DNA from: Trichopria drosophilae
Lineage: Eukaryota; Arthropoda; Insecta; Hymenoptera; Diapriidae
Assembly: GCA_030407085.1 (NCBI GenBank)
Contig: CM059582.1
Location: 84,537,501-84,601,500, forward strand
Reading direction: 5' to 3'
DNA length: 64,000 nucleotides
Part shown: piece after piece, positions 53,521 to 63,737 of the stretch
Numbering within the stretch: the first letter of the stretch is position 1
Layout of the letters: every line of letters begins with the position of its first letter
The notes under the pieces: model-generated
Told to the model about the DNA's origin: nothing
Database searches by the model: none
The model's input: the letters and a program-made list of their open reading frames with translations, nothing else
Made by a program: the position numbers and the translations under genes

Positions 53521-54581
53521 ATGAAACGGGGTTCCAATTAAAAAAAAAAAATAATCTTGACCTGAGAATAATCTTCAAGGTAATTTTCAAGGTCAAATTT
53601 TATGCTAGCATTAAATATCCCGGAAAAAATCCTGAAACTTTTGTCTGAAACATTTTACCCGAAAATGACCTCTTGCTGAGTTAATTCGCTGTTCCGGGAG
53701 TTTTAAGTTTGGCCTTGAAATGACCTTGCCGAAAAAAACGGCCATAGTATATTCGGACGTAAAATTTTGTGCTCTTTCCGAATCCGTGAAAAAAAAATAG
53801 CAGTTTCCATTAAAAAAAAAAAAACTTGACCTTGAAATAACCTTGAAGGTTATGTTCAAGGTCAAATTCTGTGCTACCATTAAATAGCCCGGGAAAAATC
53901 CTTAAACTTTTGTCTGAAACAATTTCCAAAGAAATGCACATCCTCTGAGATATTTCGCCGTCACGGGAGTTTTAAGTTTCACCTTGAAATGACCTTGCCG
54001 AAAAAAACGGCCATAGCATATTCGGACGTAAAATTTTGTGCTCTTTCCGAATCCGTGAAAAAAAATAGGGGTTCCCATTTAAAAAAATTAACTTGACCTT
54101 GAAATAACCTTCAAGGTCATGTTCAAGGTCAAATTCAATATCGCCATTAAATAGCCAGGGAAAAATCCTTAAACTTTTGTCTAAAACATTTTCCCCGAAA
54201 ATGCACTCCCGCTGAGATATTTTGCTGTTCCGGGACTTTTGGATCACCCTGTATATAATTGGTATATAATTACATAATAATTAGTATGTTAATAAAATAT
54301 ACAGACTTTTATTTACCTATTGTTACAACTATACGCTAAAATTGTATATAACTATATATAACTTAAAACAGTTGTATATAGATTACATATAATGACAGAT
54401 TATATATCTTATATATATCCTTGACCATACTTCACTGAGCATAAGGTGCGCTCGACCGAAGAGTAGAGGATCACCGTCGACAATCCGCCACTATATCTTC
54501 AATCGCACTTACAGGTGCTGACGGTGGAGAGAGGGAAGGCGTGTCCGAAATCTCCTGTTGCATAAGTACCGAGCCCGAGAC

Positions 54582-54981
54582 GGGCTGTCTACGATTCTTC
54601 CGCTTTTTATCTTTCGGGCTCGCTTGTGTCTAAACTATACATTATAGGATAGGGCTCTCCCACATTTTTTTGTAGGAAATTTCCTCCTCTACAAAAAAGG
54701 TTTAGTGAATGTTTGCCGTATCTTGCACCGTTTTCGATACGGAAGCGATAGAATGAAAACCAAAGATTTCGACGTCCGCCGCCATATTCTGAAAATTTGT
54801 TGTTTTTAATTATATCGCTTCCGCATCAAAAACAGTACAAGATACGGCAAAAATTTACTGGACCTTTTTTGTAGAAGAGGAAATTTCCTATAAAAAAGTC
54901 CGGGAGAGCCCTATCCTATAATGTATAGTTTAAGCACAAGCGAGCCCGAAAGATAGAAAACGGAAGAGTCGTAGACGGCCG
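54582..54981. mobile_element. 400-bp palindromic element sharing its core with 14964-15642
   Basis: Outer arms GTCTACGA, TTCTTCCG and CGGGCTCGCTTGTG are inverted at the right end. The inner 260 bp (54652-54911) are homologous to the inner 271 bp of the MITE at 14964-15642, but the outer arms are unrelated to that element. Confidence 0.85.
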
Positions 54982-55309
54982 GACAGTAACCAGTGCTTTC
55001 CAGAGAGCACTCAGTACTCTGTGCTTCTTTCCGTGCAGCACAATTTTTGAAAAGTTGACAGCGACCTTGTGGTGAGTAGGGTGAGGTTATGATGACGTCA
55101 GACTCACTTCGAATGGAAAAAACATAGACAGTTCAGCAACAACTCCAAAATTAAGCAGCAATCTTGCGAGGCAGCTTCCAGGCTTTACAAGCGACTTAAC
55201 ACGGGACAATGCAATGGACAATATAGCACAATATTACACAAAAAATTGGAGCGCAATTTGATAGCGTGTGTCATCGAACGTCACCGGAAGTGCACTCCAT
55301 TATTAAAAT
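54982..55309. other. Spacer, no gene seen
   Basis: Mixed composition with TGATGACGTCAGAC (CRE-like TGACGTCA) at about 55092. No coding frame. Confidence 0.4.
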
Positions 55310-55645
55310 AATGATTCTTTTAATTAGGGTTACAACTGATATAGTTTTATAAAAATAATTCAAAGCCATAATTAATAATATCCAATCGAATAAATTTTGG
55401 AGGAAATAAATTACGGTATTTTTTCATTTGCTTTGATGTTACATTTGTCAAAATAAATGAAGAAAACATAAACATACATTAAATTATCTGATAAATAATT
55501 TTCATATGCACAATCTTTATTATGCAAATAAATAAGAAAAAAAGAAATTTTGTTGAAAAAAAAAATAAATCGTTCCGTACTGGGCGCGAACACCAAAAAA
55601 CATTCCAACACTTTAACCATTAGGCTACCAAGCATTACGAAATTA
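55310..55645 (-). mobile_element. SINE-like element with tRNA-like head, copy 2 (inverted)
   Basis: The minus strand has A box TAGCCTAATGG (55627-55617) and B-like TGTTCGCGCCC (55591-55581), then the same body as 39001-39310. Confidence 0.65.
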
Positions 55646-55794
55646 TGTATGTAGTAATGTTGTATATGAACATCGGCAGAAGAAATTTGTTTAATGAAAA
55701 AATAATTAACATTAACAAGAAAAATAAAGAAAGCAATCTATATGTAATATTGAAAATTACATCATTTTAAAAATTGAAAAAAAAAAATTATTTA

Positions 55795-56162
55795 GGATAG
55801 TTGAAACTTGGCTAGCATATTTTTGGGCAGGGATGTTCGTACAATGAAATTAATATCTTATGATCAATATTATTTTTAATTAATTATTTTTTATTGAATT
55901 GAATTTACATTAAAAAATAATTCATTTCGATTAAAACGACTTGATTTATAAAAGTATGAATTTTCTTGATAAATAATAATAATTAATTGAATCTTCATTT
56001 TGAATTTCGCGCCTAGATTTATTCCAAAATCATAAGAGAAAAGAAAATTCAGGATCGAATCGGGAGCCGCATATTATATTTATGCTATATTTATAATATA
56101 GGAATTCGGGGAAGGATACGTCCGGCAAATTTCCTTTTAACAGCGTCTGTAGAGCTCACACA
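55795..56162 (-). repeat. Repeat family R, copy 2, left part
   Basis: Reverse complement of about 31720-32085. Continues at 57769 after the hAT insertion. Confidence 0.8.
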
Positions 56163-57768
56163 CAGTGATGCCAGGTGGAGAACATTCACGCGCATGGGTT
56201 TCGCGCACCTTACGCTGATTGGCCGGAGGTACGAGCGGTGTCCCGCTGAATTCAAACGCCGCGGCCTGCATAAGCATCTTACGGAACTTGTGAAGAATTT
56301 GTATTATTTCAGAAAACAAAACACGTGCAAAATTCAAATTTTCGCGTAAATAATTCTTAAATTCATTTCTTGGAATAATAATATAAAATTTAAAGGGAAT
56401 GTATTTTATAAGAACTAACGAAATTCACGATTCGAAGTTTACACTGTCAAATTCAATTCATAATGTATGAATGAGGTATAAATCAATTAATATTAATGAA
56501 ATGTAGTTTAAATTAATAGATCTATAAAGTTACTGTAAATAATTTCATTTGCCATCGAAAACATGAGATGTCGACATTCGAATGGCCATTTGATTTATTT
56601 AAATTTGTATTAAATTGTATCAAATCGAATTTATTTAATAAAAAAATTACATTATTTTTATATAAAGACATAAAAGCCTTCTAAAATTCATGATTTAATT
56701 GTATTAATTTTACTTTATTAAAACGATGAGGCCAGTCTACTGTATAAAAATAAAATTGGCACTTCTTGGATCTGTTTGAGTTCTTCTTAAAATATAAAAT
56801 CATTTTATCCAGAAGGCGATTTAATGTATATATAATAATAATAATAATTATTATTATTATTATTATCATAAAAAACGTAATTGCACGGGAACTATCAGAA
56901 AAATTAATCGAAATATTAAAATTAACTCCGTTTGCAATTCTCGACGATGATAGCACCCATGTTATGGCGAATAAATACTATTGCAATAACTTATTTTCAC
57001 AAGTCATCGGGTAATATATTCTGAATATGTATCGAATCACATTGAGAATATATTACATGGAAAAATATCCTCAAATTAGTTAACCTGATGTGTTGTGAAA
57101 AATGAATTAGCCTTACCGTACTCCGCTATCTGGACATACAGAACATATCATTTAATTTACAACTGACTAAAGTTTTCAAAAAATGCAAATTTCAATACGA
57201 ATTTCCGAAACGAATGGAGTAAATATTTGCCATTTCATGAAATAATACTCGTGAAACATTCGAGTCTTCGCATAAATCAATTCTACCTAAATTTACTCGT
57301 ATAATTATAAAGAAAAAAATACTTCATTCACCAAGAATGTATTTCAAATGGCCATTCGAATGTCGGCATCTCATGTTTTCGATGGCAAATGAAATTATTT
57401 ACAGTAACTTTATAGATCTATTAATTTAAACTACATTTCATTAATATTAATTGATTTATACCTCATTCATACATTATGAATTGAATTTGTAAACTTCGAA
57501 TCGTGAATTTCGTTAGTTCTTATAAAATACATTCCTTTTAAATTTTATATTATTATTCCAAGAAATGAATTTAAGAATTATTTACGCGAAAATTTGAATT
57601 TTGCACGTGTTTTGTTTCCTGAAATAATACAAATTCTTCACAAGTTCCGTAAGATGCTTATGCAGGCCGCGGCGTTTGAATTCAGCGGGACACCGCTCGT
57701 ACCTCCGGCCAATCAGCGTAAGGTGCGCGAAACCCATGGGCGTGAATGTTCTCCACCTGGCATCACTG
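56163..57768. mobile_element. Non-autonomous hAT-type foldback element
   Basis: Ends CAGTGATGCCAGGTGG and the exact complement. 8-bp target duplication CTCACACA at 56155-56162 and 57769-57776. Inverted arms of about 430-450 bp (56163-56613 and 57345-57768) enclose a 730-bp AT-rich loop with an ATA/TAT palindrome near 56830-56870. 8-bp duplication plus a CAGTG terminus is the hAT pattern. No transposase. Confidence 0.92.
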
Positions 57769-57815
57769 CTCACACAGGCACGTCGACTTTGATAGTGTGA
57801 GTGCGGTGGGGACAG
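57769..57815 (-). repeat. Repeat family R, copy 2, right part
   Basis: GGCACGTCGACTTTGATAGT continues the R sequence interrupted at 56162. Confidence 0.75.
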
Positions 57816-57990
57816 GGGGGTGAAACTGTTTCGTTCATAACGTTCTCGTTGTGACCCCTGGGATTTGCGATCACTAGATGGCGCTACTGTACATGTGCTT
57901 GGCAACCAACGCACAGATGTTTTCCTGATTACGGTCTCGAGATATGACGATTCGCAGTTTTGAATCGGATTGGCAAAATACATATTTGCT

Positions 57991-58365
57991 CCAGGTCTTT
58001 AGGATGACCGATTACGGGGACTAGGTATCGCTCTCAGTAGTTTTTCCCCATTTTAACTAAAATATGTGCACCAGATGTTTAAGTTCGCTGATTACGGGGT
58101 CTAGGTATCGCGCTGCATAGTTTTTCACGATTCTAGCTGAAATACATGCACCAGGTGTTCCGGGTCGCCGATCAAGGGGTCTAGGTATCGAGCTTCATAG
58201 TGTTTCATGATTCTAGCTGAAATACGTGCACCAGGTATTCAAGGTCGGCGATTACGGTGTCTAGGAATCGCGCTCCGTAGTTTTTCATCTTTTTAACTAA
58301 AAAATATGCACCAGGAATTTGGGGTCGACGATCAAGTGGTCTAGGTATTGACTTCGAGTTAACCA
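57991..58365 (+). repeat. 80-bp tandem repeat, about 4.7 copies
   Basis: CCAGGT/CCAGA anchors occur at exactly 57991, 58071, 58151, 58231 and 58311. Each unit has GATTACGGGGTCTAGGTATC-like sequence and AGTTTTTC. The copies are diverged, so the array is old but the period is strictly kept. Confidence 0.92.
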
Positions 58366-58560
58366 ACTTTGAGGTCAAAGTTGAAGGTCATTTCAAGGTC
58401 GAATCAATTTTGCTTATTTTTCTTCAAATTTGAACATATTTTGATTTGACCTTGAAATGACCTTCAAATTTTTTCAAATTTGGCCCAAGGTCAAGGACAA
58501 GGTTACCGTTGTTTATTAGATAAAATTGATTTGACTTTGAAATGACTTTGAAGCATGGAA
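58366..58560. repeat. AAGGTCA-rich segment
   Basis: Several AAGGTCA/TGACCTT words in both orientations (GAAGGTCATTTCAAGGTCGA, TTGACCTTGAAATGACCTTC), like those in the mariner A/B TIRs but without the rest of the TIR unit. Confidence 0.6.
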
Positions 58561-59011
58561 GGGGACGAAAATCGCCAGTCGGGAGTCTACCGGTCGCTCG
58601 CTGATTGGTGGCCCGCAGTTACCCCCCTATGGCCTATATATACTGCCTGCGCGGAACGGACGAGTTGCAATACCTTTTCTTATTATACCATGGACCGGGG
58701 TTTGGGTTTTGCAGAGCAGAGTTTATTTCTGTGATAAACAAAAGTGCTCTCGGAAATTGTTTGGAGTCAGAAATGCTCCTGATTTAGGTATTTGGAGAAC
58801 ATACACAAAATTAAATATGAAATAAAGACGATTAGTGTAAGTGTGCGTGTGAATTTTCATTTCATTTGTTAAGGGTGTTCTCTCCGAGCACCGGAACGCC
58901 ACGGTGGCGGCTTTGGAACTTCTAGACCGGAAGTAATCGTTGATGCAAAAATTCTCCTTCAATTTTTATGGAATCGTGCTGGAAACGAATTAATCATGAG
59001 CCCTTTTCATC
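58561..59011. other. GC-richer segment with TATA-like motif
   Basis: GGCCTATATATACTGCC at about 58630-58646 resembles a core promoter. About 58670-58700 is similar to the complement of 31376-31412 in repeat R copy 1. No downstream coding region is supported. Confidence 0.3.
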
Positions 59012-59200
59012 CAAGAATGGACGCAAAGGCCCTTTTTTGGAAAAAATTTTTTTTAAGCCCGTAAAAAAATGATTTCCGACGACCCTTTTTGAAGGCACAC
59101 GTACACAGGCTTTACGTGTGTTAGTAAGCACCACAAAAATGGTTAATTACTCATTATCCACAGCATTTTTGCCAAAAAGGGGCCTTTGCGTCCATTCTTG
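59012..59200. mobile_element. 189-bp MITE
   Basis: Inverted ends CAAGAATGGACGCAAAGGCC and complement (about 29 bp). The target duplication is not clear. Confidence 0.7.
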
Positions 59201-60280
59201 ACATCGGTCGGCTTCTATTCCAAATAATTGCATGTCGTTTTATTTCGAATCGAAGCCAAATTTTTGCATCTACTATTCGAAGCGGGCAATGGCGGACACA
59301 AGGTGAAAAATGACAGGAAATAGTTCCGCGATTCTGCGAGGTGTGTCGCTTCGGGCGTATACCAGTACCGTATGTTTTTACGGGTGCTTAGCGGGGCCCG
59401 CTTCCCTTATGTAATAACTTCGCGGATCGTGCCAGCCTTCTTTCGATGCGGATTATACTATAGCTGCCGAGGTTCGGGCTTCTTGGGTCATAGAACACCA
59501 TTTCATTTTGTTGAATTTCGGATACGCGTTTACTATATTTTTTAAAGATCATATAGAAAGGCTGTATATATCAACGGCATTTTATTCATAGAATAATATC
59601 ACACTTTACCTATATTATGTTTCAACCAAATGTTCGTTTTTTATTTTAATGCAACCGATTTTTATGTGGTCGATTCTCAAAATTAATTTTTTAGTATGTC
59701 TGCACTCACTGTCCATTTTGTGTTTAGGATATAGTGCATATCCCAGTAAACGGAAATTAATTTAAAGGGATCGAAATTTTGAATGCATTTTTATTCATTT
59801 ATATTCTGGTTTTTATTCATTTTATTTTGGTTTTAATGCAACAAATTTTGTATTGCTTTTAACCAAGGTTTGGGATTTCGGATACGCATTTACTACTTTA
59901 TTAAAATTAAAAGTAGAACGCAGAAAATGTAGATCTTTTAAAACAATCTAATATGAAAATTAATATAATTTGTAGTGTATATATTACACTACAAATTTCA
60001 TAATGTTCAATCCGTAATGCTCATTGCTAGGACAGCAGCGGTACTTGGCAATTTTTTTTTGTTTAAAAATTTGTTAGAAATAATTGCATTATAGCCTACT
60101 AAAGTGGGCCGATATTTTTCGATTTGTATTTAAAAATTAGTAGTTGGCTGAAATATTTGGAAACAAGCTTATCTTGTACTTTTTACTCTCTCAAAAGTCC
60201 TCATCCGTACAAGCTGCTATGTGTCCAAAAAATAGGTTTTTCTGAAATAACTCGAAAAATATCACTTTAAACGAAAAAAA
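59201..60280. other. AT-rich spacer
   Basis: No gene recognised. Some locally repeated words (TTTCGGATACGC at 59516 and 59877; TTTATTCATTTTATTTTGG). Confidence 0.4.
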
Positions 60281-60700
60281 AGAAAGATACAAAAATTGTA
60301 GCTAGGAAAATTCCGCACAATTTCATTTTTTAAATTACGATCAATAGAAGCCGAGAGATTTTTTTCAAATATTGGCAGTTTTGCGGATCAACTGTAATGA
60401 GCGCGAGGATCGCGCGTTTTTCGCTTATAAATAAAAAATAACTATTCGGATCGCAAAACGCTTCAAATAAAAGTTGTAGAGGATGAAATTACGAACAATT
60501 TTCCTTTGTTTTTATGTAATGCTGTAAGTTCAATATTTACGGAGATATGAAGGTTTAAAAAACAAATGCGCACAATCGAAAGTTTTTTTGCGATAATCAA
60601 TAATGACTCTAAAACCGTGCTTCGTGTGCATAAAGTGCATAGAATGAAAGTTGTAGATAATGAAATTTTTAATGTACGTGTTTAATAAAAAAAATCATTT
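60281..60700 (+). repeat. Degenerate ~177-bp repeat
   Basis: The motif (A)GTTGTAGA(G/T)(G/A)ATGAAATT and a related form recur at about 60296, 60473 and 60650. Confidence 0.5.
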
Positions 60701-60889
60701 TGATCATAAATCCACGATGGTACAAAAGAAAAATATGAAAAATTCCTATTTTCATGTACTTTTTTGTAAATAAGCATTTTTTGGCTACATTCACACAGTA
60801 ATAGTATAGTGAAGTGTTCTGAAGAGGATGAGAATATGTATCTGTAAAATGAGCACCGGTTGGAGTTTTTACGATGAACTGGTGAAGTT

Positions 60890-60892
60890 ATC

Positions 60893-60923
<31 letters not shown>

Positions 60924-60978
60924 AAAAACAAGCGTAAAATTTTTGTTTAAAAATCGGTTTTCAACTGAATTTACTAGT

Positions 60979-61016
<38 letters not shown>

Positions 61017-61290
61017 TGGTAACGATTTAACGTCTCGCATTTCCTATATATATATATATTGTTCATATGAAATTTTGTCGTAAAGTCAATACCAACAAAA
61101 ATATTTGCAAAAAAAGGAATAGAAACAAATTTTGTACTCACTTTTTTTCAAAATTGACAACTTTTGAGCAAATTATTTTGTCACGAAACACACATTGGTA
61201 ACGATTTAACGTCTCGCATTTCCTATATATATATATATATTTTTGTTGGTATTGACTTTACGACAAAATTTCATATGAACAAAATGAAAG
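60890..61290. repeat. Compound direct/inverted repeat with TA runs
   Basis: A 50-bp direct repeat (ACACATTGGTAACGATTTAA, then CGTCTCGCATTTCC and TA runs) lies at 61010-61059 and 61190-61240. An inverted repeat of about 45 bp (61060-61105 with 61240-61285, TTCATATGAAATTTTGTCG) overlaps its right edges. Confidence 0.8.
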
Positions 61291-61896
61291 CTTACAAAAT
61301 GTAATACAAGAATGACTTTATCGACATTTTTTTAAATTAATAGCAATGATAAAGTGGTAATTGAAAACATGATTTGGAGTAACAAAAATTTGGAGTAATA
61401 AATTTTGGTAAACAATAAAAAAAGTTGTTTATAAAAATGTAAACAAACACGTATTCCTTTAGTTTTCAAGCAGAATAGTGTATCTTGAAGTTAATTTCTT
61501 AACATGCCATCGGTCTGCCTGCATCATTTTAGATGCATTCCACATATACTTTTTTTAAATGCATTCGAGAAATCAATTGATTACAAAATATGCATAAAAA
61601 ATTCGGCGTTAAAAATTATAAAAAATTGTAAGAAAAGTGACAATTTTAATAATCCAATTTGACAGTCTGACTCTTCTGAAAAGTTTTGTTTTTAATAAAT
61701 ACTAAATTTCAACAGTTAATATTTGATTTGTACTTCATTGCCTAGAATATGTTCATTTTGGAAGTCATGGTGAAATAATCAATAATATGCACATTTACAT
61801 GTATATAATTTTTTTCTGTAATAATTTTTTTCATGTATATAATTGACTTCTTATAATTCTCTGGCAGGTTTCTGATTGTTCCTTCTTTATTTGCCC
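61291..61896. other. AT-rich spacer
   Basis: Nothing recognised. Confidence 0.4.
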
Positions 61897-62965
61897 ATCA
61901 ACATTCATTTAAAAGTTGTTGCGTGACTTCATCAATAGAAAAACTTCAATTTTTCTAAATATTTATCGACAGTTGACAGAGAAAAACAATATAAATTTAC
62001 AATATTACAAAAAATCTCTGTATATTCTTTACCAATAAATATAAAATACTTTAGCCATATGCACAGGTATATTAAACAGTGCATAAGAAGTGTCTTCATT
62101 ACTTCCAGGTTTAGAAATACGTTTATGATTTTATCTATCTTCAAAATCCGTTCTTTTACAAATAATAATTATGAATTTACGTTACTTTTTCGTCAAACTA
62201 TCGATTAATATTTAGAAACTGAAGAGCGCACGATTCAGGGTCCAAAATAAAAAATTTCTTTCAAAAAAATTATCTTATCACAATTTTTTTAAGTTACGTC
62301 TGGGTATTCGTCATAATTTTGTAAGGTTTTTTAATTCTCCACCTTCAATATTCGTTTTGTAAATCTGTATATATTTATGGTATTATGGAATATATTCTTC
62401 ATATTAATTATATTAGAAAGTGTTAATTAAGGCCCACGTATTCCACAGCACAGATAGCGTCAAACTAACTATTGGTAATAGGATATATGCCAAAAATAAA
62501 ATACCCGTGTTTTTTGTGTTTAAAAAATATTTGTTTATAACAGTTTGTTATTCATCAAATGCGGTTTCAGGGAAAATATGACTACGCGAATCGATTCTAC
62601 AGGCAAAATTAGGTGCAAAACATGCATAATGTTTTGTAAAAAATCGTCAATTTGTTGTTAAAAATATTAAGTAAACAACACAAACGAAAACCCTCTTCTT
62701 CTCATGGCTAGCATATGGCAGTTAGCGCCAAATTAACCATTGGAAGTACGATATATGTTAAAAATAAAATACCCTTTTTTTGTTTATAAACAATAATTGT
62801 TTATAACAATTTATTGGCAAAGAATATACAAAAATTCCATAGTTTTCTGTATATTATGAATTTACATTTTTTTCCATTATCAACTGTCGATAAATATTTC
62901 GAAAAATTAGCCTTTTATTGCTAAAGTCACGCAACAACTTTTAGATATGCATTACAATTGAACAT
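61897..62965. mobile_element. Possible 1.07-kb TIR element
   Basis: 85-bp inverted ends (61897-61980 and 62878-62965), sharing AAAAGTTGTTGCGTGACTT and AAATATTTATCGACAGTTGA. Inside, a ~95-bp direct repeat (62460-62550 and about 62730-62822). No coding region; target duplication not resolved. Confidence 0.6.
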
Positions 62966-62991
62966 TTTATATGCAATGATAGATGCAATCA

Positions 62992-63423
62992 AGGGAACGA
63001 GATGGTTAAGTTGTTAGCATGCTCGCCTCGTAAACTGAACGTTCCTTATGTCGTAAGTTCGAATCCGCGTCCGGCAACTTTTTCTGATTATTTCCAGTGC
63101 GGATAATTCAGGAAACCTTGCTGGGCGAAGGTACGAATTTGGGACTGCTACCGACATCAGTCGGTAGTTCTCGACACCGTGAATGGTTTTTCCGTGGTCG
63201 ACGCTTCGTCAATATTGTCTTGAATGAAAATAAGACAATGTTTGCGATGCGCCTGCTACGGCACAGGCCGCCGACTACCTGTTGACGGTGTCGATTATGT
63301 GTAGTATTTGTGATTGTTTACTTGTTTGTATCGTCCTGTGTGGGATGATGACTAAGCCTTGCCCGATTAGCCATAGATGGCATAAAGTTGGCAAGTAAAT
63401 CTGACCAATGTATGTATGTATGT
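62992..63423 (+). mobile_element. tRNA-derived SINE with 17-bp target duplication
   Basis: 432 bp between exact duplicates of AATGATAGATGCAATCA (62975-62991 and 63424-63440). The pol III promoter is perfect: A box TGGTTAAGTTG at 63003-63013 and B box AGTTCGAATCC at 63056-63066. An unrelated body follows, with TGTATGTATGTATG at the 3' end. The tRNA head has a CGTAAA-type loop (CTCGTAAACTG); the tRNA of origin is not assigned. Confidence 0.93.
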
Positions 63424-63491
63424 AATGATAGATGCAATCATTCCATTTATTTACTATGCCGTTTCGACACAGATCCGCAACCTACTATATA

Positions 63492-63735
63492 CAGGGTGGA
63501 CCTCGGCTGGCGGGTCATAGGCATCCCATGTTAAAGAAGTAACTAGATCATCAATAGATTAATCCCGTGGTAATTAGGGTTTGCTACAGGATTTTAATTT
63601 CTTACAATGCATAACAAAACAGAATTAAGAATTGTAGCAAAGCCGACAAGTTTTAAATACCGCGTGATTAGTCGGCAGATCTAGTTACTTCTTTAACATC
63701 GAATGCCTATGACCCGCAAGCCGAGGTCCACCCTG
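63492..63735. mobile_element. 244-bp mariner-type MITE
   Basis: TA duplicates at 63490-63491 and 63736-63737. Inverted ends CAGGGTGGACCTCGGCTGGC, about 60 bp long. The first eight bases (CAGGGTGG) match the end of mariner 1 at 1433, which suggests that a relative supplies transposase. Confidence 0.9.
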
Positions 63736-63737
63736 TA

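Larger units (their letters stand above)
50932..54251 (-). mobile_element. Mariner-like DD41D transposon, copy B (inverted relative to A)
   Basis: 3320 bp, flanked by TA (50930-50931 and 54252-54253), near-identical to 23856-27160 in opposite orientation. It keeps all parts: TIR arrays (50932-51603 and 53517-54251), a GT microsatellite (51841-51903), transposase (53046-51964) and the antisense transposase fragment (53340-53520). One end reads CAGGGAGATCC instead of CAGGGTGATCC, a terminal change that may lower mobility. Confidence 0.95.
50788..54475. mobile_element. Small palindromic MITE split by mariner copy B
   Basis: Outer arms 50788-50931 and about 54310-54475 are inverted copies: GGTGATCCTCGACTCTTCGG, then GCGCACCTTAT, GTGAAGTATGGTCAAGGATA and TATATACAA blocks. 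Without the inner transposon the MITE would be about 370 bp. Confidence 0.8.

Noticed and set aside
57582..57983. 133-codon minus-strand ORF
   Set aside because: Crosses the hAT right end into repeat R and unrelated sequence; a chance frame.
58629..58700. Host promoter with TATA box
   Set aside because: A TATATATA word near a GC-rich stretch is not enough; no downstream exon supports transcription.
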